A stretch of 64,000 nt of DNA from Erodium maritimum (lineage: Eukaryota; Streptophyta; Magnoliopsida; Geraniales; Geraniaceae). Numbering within the stretch: the stretch's first letter is position 1; every line of letters begins with the position of its first letter. Below are positions 57,901-64,000 of the stretch, piece by piece. A program made the translations under genes and the position numbers. The notes under the pieces are model-generated. The model did no database searches and had not been told where the DNA came from. It was given only the letters and a program-made list of their open reading frames with translations. The stretch covers positions 34,183,825 to 34,247,824 of the forward strand of contig OY997591.1 in the NCBI GenBank assembly GCA_963921825.1. Direction: 5' to 3'.

Positions 57901-58190
57901 TCAACTAAGACCGCTGTAACGACGGATAAGCTTTTTGGATCCAAAACGGGTCTCGAACGGACCAAAACGTCGCTCGGTTGACTTTTCCAACAAAAAGTCA
58001 ACCTTTCCCAAATTGGTCAGAAAGTTGCCCTGAGTCCGCCAGAATTCACTAAGGTAGATATCGGGGTCAACTTAAGTCCGACATGACCCTCGAGGTCAAA
58101 TTTATGTTCATTTAGGTGTCTGTCCCAAAATTTTAAATTTTTTCTGTTTTCCGTCGATTTGACTGGCGTTGACCGGGAGCGGTTCTTACA
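54980..58190 (-). repeat. 5' LTR of the gypsy element (3211 bp)
   Basis: Same ends as the other LTR and collinear with it throughout. Minisatellites lie at 55510-55870 and 55960-56470 with fewer units, and the TC-rich tract is at 57600-57680. Confidence 0.95.
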
Positions 58191-58195
58191 CCGTC

Positions 58196-58850
58196 GGCCC
58201 CCCAAATTTTCCAAGACCTTGCTTTGGCTCTTCCTCTTTCGGGCGGTGCGCTTTCTATGGATGCGCCTTCACCATGTGCTGCTGCGACCCGGGCCCTGGT
58301 TCCTCCTCTCACTGGCGGAGCGGGCTCTAGGGTTGCCTCTTCTTCACGGCGTTAGGTTCTTCTCCCTACCGCTGTGTGGCCTAAGGTTGTGACTAACGCC
58401 GGCTGACGTGCCTCTACAACGGCCCTCGCGACTCCGTGAGGGATGTCGAGGGACCGATCAAGACATTTGGATCGGGATGAGCTCTCCATTTTAGGCAAGG
58501 GCGGAGAAACAACCTCGCCAGGAGGAATGAAAAGCCGACAGAGCATCGAGGATTGGCCTTGGGAGGGGTCCCATGACGATGCTTTGCCTCCCACCATCAC
58601 CGTTGTTGAGATCTCTGAAATCCGGCACCCCTTCCCCCCTTCGTATTTTGTCCTTGCACATACGGCATCCCATCTCAATGATAGTTGGCCCATCTAATAC
58701 CGTCAGTGATGATTATAGTATGAAAAGAACTAAGAAACCATTGTATCTTTTGTCTGTTCTTGTTCTTCGTGGTCAGAGATTTATTTCTGATGCACTTAGA
58801 TGTATTTGAATTTAAATTAATGAACTGCACCTTTCGCTAACAAAAAATCG
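58196..58850 (+). pseudogene. LINE ORF1-like region, right part, with LINE-like tail
   Basis: Continues the sequence interrupted at 46958. One frame reads LALPLSGGALSMDAPSPCAA then TRALVPPLTGGAGSRVASSS, the Ala/Pro/Gly-rich style of a plant LINE ORF1 N terminus. It then passes to an AT-rich tail ending ATGAACTGCACCTTTCGCTA plus an A run near 58843. ORF2 is absent, so this is an internally deleted LINE derivative. Confidence 0.45.
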
Positions 58851-61080
58851 TATCTTTTAAAAGGGATGGATTCTTGATTTTAAACTTTTTTGTGGTTATA
58901 TTAGTGAATGCGTCATAAGACTGGCCGGTGCACTAATAATTATGAGGATATCAATAGAGTTTCTTACAACAAAAGTGGTTAAAAAGGTCAATAACACCCA
59001 CATAACAGTACAAATTTGCAGAGTTCTTATTCTAGAAAGGAATCAAGAGATCAGAGATACATAGAAGCCAGAGCTTTAGCAGACCAAAATAAATGCTCAA
59101 CTTAATTAATTGATGCTTCTTTAAGTATCAAAACCACACAAGACACTGATGACATTTTAGTTCACATATATAGTTGCTCTATGCAGAACCGCTGGTCTAA
59201 ATTTAATTCAGTTCATGTTATAACCTTACAGCACCCAATTTTGAATACAAATATTACTCTGATTAAATCATCAACTATAAGTTTACAAATTTTGATGAAG
59301 TAATTTTTATAACACTGTACCGGAACTTTGTATGTAAGCGTACACTTTACGGGGCTATCAACCTGTAGCTGCAGGCCATCAATGTTCATTGCAGATGAGA
59401 TATGAATGTAAATGTAAAATGGTAGATGATTCTTGCAGGATTGTACAATGGAGTATCAATGCAACACTGCAAATCTGCCCAAAAATAAATCTGCTCTTCA
59501 AAGAGAAACTTTAATTCGTAAATTAAATTGGTTGTACTGCAGAAATAAAACATTTAATATGGATATAAGTTGTAGAGAATCTGAACACTTGTTTTAGCAA
59601 CACCATAAAAAATCTGCTAGTGGCAAAATCGTATGTATTGGTTTACAATTAATAAATATTTTTAAGAGTGATGGTGATGATAGTTGCTCAAAGAACTATT
59701 CTGATCCCAGGAAACGTATGTATATTGCCTTCTGCGTAAATTTTGAACAACAGAATCGTATCCTTGCCAATTCTATAAGGTGCTTCAATGTGTCCACTAC
59801 TTCGGTTGTGGTTATGCAAAACAACTTCTTTAAATATCTATTCAGTTTTTTTTTATAAGAAGTATCCATTCAATCACTATTAATATTACTAGGTATTTGG
59901 CACTGCACGATGCGTGAGGAAAAACTTGTGATACTTGTGTAGTAGAGATGCAGTATGTTTGTTGTTGTACATGGAATTGGAGCCGGTGATTAAGACGGGT
60001 GCATGCATGGTGTGAAAGAGGGCGTGCGATATTTGTGTGTTGGAGATGCGATTTGGTTGTTGTTATAGATGGTATTCGAGACGTTGATTAGGTTGGGGGC
60101 ATAAATTTGATTTGTATTGCAGTGATATACATTTTAGTAATAATTTGATATAATTATTTTTATGCCAATAAAACATAATCCATCCAATGATACTTAACGT
60201 CCAGAAAACTGCCAATAAAAAATATGTCCCAGGGTGAGAGATTGAATAAATCGCTACTGATTATATGTTTTAAATTGTTCTACAATTAAAAGTGTGCGAC
60301 AAACTTATTTTATGACAAACCTAGAAAGAGTATGAATATCACGATCAGAATGTATCAAACAAATATTAGCTGAAGTTTCTAAAACTCGTTGGTGCTCCTA
60401 GTCAATAAAACCTTCATTAAATTCATAGAAAGACTTTCCAAATCAACACTCGAAGAAATAAATTCAAACCAAAATACATGTGAACCAACGATCAATGTGA
60501 ACTCGTAACCCCGATGCCGCATAACTAAACCAACAACCATTTTCTCTTATCATCCTATTTTTTACTTGTCGAGAGAGAGATATTATGATACTGTAGTCCG
60601 TGTGCAAAAATTTGCTGTATTAGAATATATATGGTTGTTAGTGTAGAAAAATGGCTACAACTACACAAAAAACATACATGTATATGGGTCCCAATTAAAA
60701 TGGGGTATGCATGGGTATTGTATATGGATCCTAATGTTTCTCAGTTTCAATGGCTTCATTCAAAAAATTGAATGTCTTATAGAGCAAAACTCACTCTCTT
60801 GAATTAGAACATTGTGAAAAGGTGTGAAAAAAAGAAGAAGAATCAAGTGATTTTGCAAGTGTCATAACTTAGATAATAAATAGTTCAACAAAAGCAAAGT
60901 AGTTCCTATGAACAACTAAGAGGACCATACTTAACACCACTATTAGTTCAGTAAAAACAAAAAAAAATTCCATAAACTACAAAAAGAGAGTATGATTAAT
61001 AACAGCAACGATCATGGAACATTATTTGTGGGTACATGAGTAGAATAATTGGAAGGACCAGAAGTATAAGTAGTTTCAGG
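58851..61080. other. AT-rich non-coding sequence
   Basis: No domain or convincing repeat was recognised. 59890-60110 is GT-rich with two loosely repeated blocks (GATGCAGTATGTTTGTTGTT and GATGCGATTTGGTTGTTGTT). Near 60960, after a TTTTTGTAG acceptor-like site on the minus strand, LWNFFLFLLN weakly recalls the WNF block of glutathione peroxidase, which would belong to the relic next door. Confidence 0.4.
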
Positions 61081-61089
61081 TTTGAACAT

Positions 61090-61957
61090 GGTTCAAATAG
61101 TTTTTGTACTTGTTCATTGTTTCCCCATTCTTGTTCTCCAAATTGCTTGCAATGAAAAGCCAGGATCTCGAAGCCTACATAGATGTTATCCTACCAAAGT
61201 GACAGACCTTTCATTTTGTATTTTTCATACAAAATATTTAGTTCCTTGTAGTTTGAATATGTTAAGCCACTGAATGAAATGACAATAGGTATAGCCAACA
61301 ACAAAAAATTTAAAATCAATCTGAAGCACATCAGGAACTGAAAGAGTATCAAAATATTTGATAACAATCCACCCGAAGCATATCAGGGAAGTAAAAGAGT
61401 ATCGTTACCATTTTGAAGCAACGTTGACTCCGAAAAAACTTACATCATTTCCCTTAATATCCTACAATTAGATATAATAAGATAAAATAATTAAAGCTGT
61501 AATGATTTTAGATATAAGAAAATCAATAGCCTCGTATAAGTTAGATTATAGGAAAACTAATGAAGGGAATCGTTTTAGTGATCCAAGATAATAATGTTAA
61601 TCGCTGATGATTATTGGAGAGGAAAATCTATCAACAAAAGTAAAATGAGCTGAACATCAAAAACCTCTTGAAGATGACATATTCTTATTAGGTATCTTAA
61701 CAGTTATCAATCAGTAAACTTGAATCTTGAATAACCAGAACCAAATTTTCACAATGTCACTATTGACTCTAATTGAATTCAAATTCATAAATTTCAGAAC
61801 TTTCTTCCGAAACCTTTATTATCTTTCCCCCTTTCGGTTTCCCAACAAACCAAACAGAAAGGAAAGGAGAAACAAAACCAAAAATAGATGTATGAACTCA
61901 AAAATGTAACTACCTTGACTGAAAACCATATATGGATTTGGGAGTTTCTTCAGCCAT
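61090..61957 (-). pseudogene. GPX: Glutathione peroxidase pseudogene (introns retained)
   Basis: Four exons in family order on the minus strand. Exon 1, 61914-61957: MAEETPKSIYGF, then one base missing before GTCAAG, where the family has DFTVK. Exon 2, 61409-61461: DIKGNDVSFFGVNVASK plus TG, lacking about 8 codons of the usual stretch before VNVASK. Exon 3, 61208-61269: completes the catalytic Cys codon (TG|T), then GLTYSNYKELNILYEKYKMK. Exon 4, from 61174: GFEILAFHCKQFGEQEWGNN (usual FPCNQF). The intron before exon 4 is only 33 nt, too short to splice. The sequence after about 61110 (VQKLFEPC) no longer matches, and the downstream WNF exon is not clear. Family members reduce lipid and hydrogen peroxides, in plants mostly using thioredoxin. 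Retained introns show this arose by DNA duplication or decay in place, not by retroposition. Confidence 0.85.
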
Positions 61958-62090
61958 TTTTCTGGGAAGAGAATGAGATGGGTATCCGGAAAAGAGCAAG
62001 AGAGCAAAACCCATAAATAAGAGAGAGACCTAATTGGGAAAATGCATGAATCCTCAACAATCAACGCCACACATTTATAATGAAATTTAA
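61958..62090 (-). promoter_or_regulatory. Relic 5' leader and TATA box of the GPX pseudogene
   Basis: The minus strand has TTATAAAT near 62071-62078 and a leader with CT-rich sequence (GTCTCTCTCTTATT), ending in AGAAAAATGGCTGAAG, a good plant start context. Confidence 0.4.
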
Positions 62091-62559
62091 AATCTCATAG
62101 GAAGACTGTCCTTGTTGAAAGAGAGGCTAAACCAATTTTCAATGCAAAAATTGATTATTATTATTTTTTTCATATTTATAACTACCTTTTTTTGGAGGTA
62201 CGGTGAGGCAATTAGGTCTCTCTCGTAACCACGTACCTCTATAACATAAGGTAGTTATTTTATGCAAAAAAAAAAATAACAATCAAGATACATATGGGTA
62301 CATCACTATTTTCTCTTCACATATGGTTTTGTATCCTTATTTTTTCCGAAAATAAGTGAAGAGAAAACCAAAGGTTTGAATGGAAACTGAATTCTTGAAA
62401 AAATAGTGAGGTGGGAAAAATTGCCTTGACTTATTGGCAAGACAAAAAGTTCTCAGGAAAAGAACGTGATAATCAATCCAGAGAACTTTTCCTTTAGTTT
62501 GAAACTTGGTACAAAGAAAGTTAGATCATTTAGTTTTATGCCTCAATAATGTACTTACC
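62091..62559. other. AT-rich spacer, nothing recognised
   Basis: No coding or repeat structure beyond short A/T runs. Confidence 0.4.
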
Positions 62560-63269
62560 ATGAAACTTGAGGGCTCGAAGTCATCAAAGCCAAAACAGAA
62601 TTGTTGATTATGGAGAAATAAGTCTTACATGTAGAAAATAAACATCAAAAGCTATAGATCACAACTAAAATGAATTGGAATAGAAATGAAACAAACCTTG
62701 AAACCTATAACATGGATGCCATTGCACCACCACGTCGAGTCCCAAATCAGTATTTACAAAAGGAAAAATAGTACGGGATTGAGCTTGTTTATCAACTAAA
62801 AGGAAAAACATTCCAAATTGAACTCACATCTCTATTGTCAAACCACCGTAAAATACACGTAATTGAGAAAGGTAGGTGTAGAAGACATACCAAGTTTACT
62901 GAGGATGATCCAACCTGCAAAATCAGAATCAACATAACTCATTGTTTTGCCAATGATAATGAAAGCCAACTGTTTAGAAAACTGTTAGCTTGCCTCACGG
63001 ATATACCATTCCATTGCAAATGATAAATAAACTTATGATTTCTTAAACGATTTTGCTTCAAGACTTTGTAATCTAATTCAGTGCCTTTTTTATCATCCAA
63101 AATTGATGTCTAGAACTGACAGAATATACAGAAAGAACCACTTACAGTGATTGAGAGTTGTTTGCTGATGTATGCCTGCCATTGATCTCAACATGGCTTC
63201 AAGTGTGTCTCTGGTAAGTTGAAACTTCACCTCCGTCTCTCCTAAAAGAGACTTCGTAAAATCTTGCAA
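62560..63269 (-). pseudogene. Exon-like segments of an unidentified (possibly COMM-domain) gene
   Basis: Minus strand. Segment A, 63146-63269, between TTTGTAG and [26 protein letters not shown] then [16 protein letters not shown]. Segment B, 62891-62914, 24 nt between TTTTGCAG and GTATGT. Segments C (62697-62795, DLGLDVVVQWHPCYRF) and D (about 62560-62626) are weaker. The hydrophobic pattern of A recalls the C-terminal COMM domain of COMMD proteins, where I..QL is expected at its end. Removing one copy of the tandem GGCAGGCA in A would shift the end to [12 protein letters not shown] and B to VGSSSVNL, a better fit. As it stands the segment appears frameshifted, unless segments C and D are genuine, because they agree with the present frame. 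The identity is a guess. Confidence 0.35.
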
Positions 63270-63926
63270 CTACAAATCACATAGAGGAGTTGGAGACAAT
63301 TAAAAAAATGGTATAGCTTGAAAGAGAGGGCATTATTTCAGTTACGGATAATTGCAAAAAAGTTTCCAGAGGTATTCATTTTTTGCAACGTGTAGTCCTC
63401 TACTTTGATAGTTACAAAAAAAATACCAAACTTGTCTCTGTCCTTTTTTTTTTCTGGATTTTCTGTCTGGTCTGGTGTTTATGTTTTGAACTTAATTTAA
63501 ATTTGCAGGAGAAGCTATTTTTTTTTCTATTGGATTTGACAAAATTGATCAAAGATGGTGAAGAAAAGGAAGAGTAACCATCATGATTCATACTTTGTTT
63601 TGTATAATGAATTATTTTAACCACTGTAAATCATGATTGTCTCTGGTAGTCAATGCATCTCCTGATTCCCTTGAATATGAGTTGATTAAAAGATCTGATT
63701 TATATAAAAAAAAATCTCAAATCCATACTATAGTAATGAACAATTAAACTAACATTTATAAAGCATTGATTGTGCATTTCTATCACCAGACAAGAATCAA
63801 CATGTTTCAAGGTTTATGGAACTGAATTGTTGTTACCTAGTCGGTTAAGACAACCTCTGACAATCAAAATGGTCCATGTCACAACATAGATTACATGGAA
63901 TGGAAAGGAAATAAACAAAAACAAAC
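63270..63926. other. Intron-like or intergenic sequence
   Basis: AT-rich, with no recognised coding segment. The ORF at 63383-63577 is a T-rich chance frame. Confidence 0.4.
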
Positions 63927-64000
63927 CTGATGAAACCACCTCTTTGAGTAACTTCTCTGTAAATGTGGTAAAGATCCACAACCATATCTCGAGCATTTAA
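63927..64000 (-). CDS. Partial exon of an ARID/BRIGHT-domain-like gene
   Basis: The minus strand from the window edge reads ARDMVVDLYHIYREVTQRGG followed by F, then a GT donor (63925-63926). The LDLYxLYxEVTxRGGF pattern is the helix 2-3 core of the ARID DNA-binding domain, and an intron close after the RGG block is common in plant ARID genes. The rest of the gene would lie right of the window. The following exon was not found between here and 63270, so the gene may have a long intron or may be broken. Confidence 0.5.

Larger units (their letters stand above)
46959..58190 (-). mobile_element. Defective 11.2-kb Ty3/gypsy chromovirus with both LTRs
   Basis: 3' LTR 46959-50265, internal region 50266-54979, 5' LTR 54980-58190. 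CCGTC flanks both sides exactly (46954-46958 and 58191-58195). Primer-binding site and polypurine tract are intact. Minus-strand coding order: protease, reverse transcriptase, RNase H, integrase remnant, chromodomain-like end. This is the Del/Tekay chromovirus order, and the sequence [14 protein letters not shown] also fits that group. No gag is recognisable, the integrase core is deleted, the protease active site is altered and pol has stops. LTRs are near-identical by eye apart from repeat-unit number, so insertion looks relatively recent, by means of proteins supplied in trans. Confidence 0.93.

Noticed and set aside
61819-62070. 83-codon minus-strand frame starting MALIVEDSC
   Set aside because: It overlaps the leader and first exon of the GPX relic in another frame. 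The MAEETPKSIY frame is the one supported by homology.

Overview
The window is nuclear DNA from a flowering plant, most likely a eudicot. Evidence for this: one intron-bearing gene of the plant-specific DUF506 family, an intron-bearing glutathione peroxidase relic, plant-type L1 LINEs (endonuclease, reverse transcriptase, zinc-binding and RNase H parts), LTR elements primed by initiator tRNA-Met, and Mutator-like elements with 9-bp target duplications. I see no operon, bacterial gene, rRNA, tRNA gene or CRISPR array. Almost everything else is transposable-element debris, much of it nested.

Layout. 1-5121: 3' part of a Ty3/gypsy chromovirus (+), with a 3.4-kb LTR full of minisatellites. 5362-7457: short non-autonomous LTR element (-). 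7600-10157: 5'-truncated LINE (-). 10158-11202: probable copia LTR sequence, followed by a MULE end. 12000-16260: decayed LINE (+). 17033-17933: retroposon with 13-bp target duplications. 18695-21970: LINE (+) lacking ORF1, joined to antisense ORF1-like sequence up to 22620. 22940-24810: the only apparently intact gene (DUF506) with its promoter. 25690-27604: LINE ORF1 relic (-). 27903-29729: MULE with long inverted repeats. 30628-31866 and 43004-44251: two inverted copies of one 1.24-kb element. Between them: a LINE (-, about 35078-41880) interrupted by a Pack-MULE-like element (33473-35068) and by a 2.9-kb solo LTR (36811-39688), plus a Harbinger-like element (42230-42983). 45379-45851: foldback element. 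46959-58190: an 11.2-kb gypsy element (-) with both LTRs and a perfect 5-bp target duplication, sitting inside a LINE-like sequence. 58850-64000: mostly unrecognised, but with a broken glutathione peroxidase gene (61090-61957, -), exon-like segments of an unidentified gene (62560-63269, -) and an ARID-like exon running off the right end (63927-64000, -).

Most notable observations. (1) The flanks of the two inverted 1.24-kb copies look exchanged, as expected if recombination between them inverted the 11.1 kb in between. (2) The solo LTR and the 11.2-kb gypsy element both carry inverted repeats of the form GTCACGG-N2-CCGTGAC spaced at 35 bp. (3) Both gypsy copies share one identical deletion junction removing the integrase catalytic core, so the family spread as a defective element using proteins from elsewhere. 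(4) The glutathione peroxidase relic keeps its exon-intron layout but carries clear disabling lesions.

Limits: all similarity calls are from reading motifs by eye. No database search, alignment score or identity percentage was computed.
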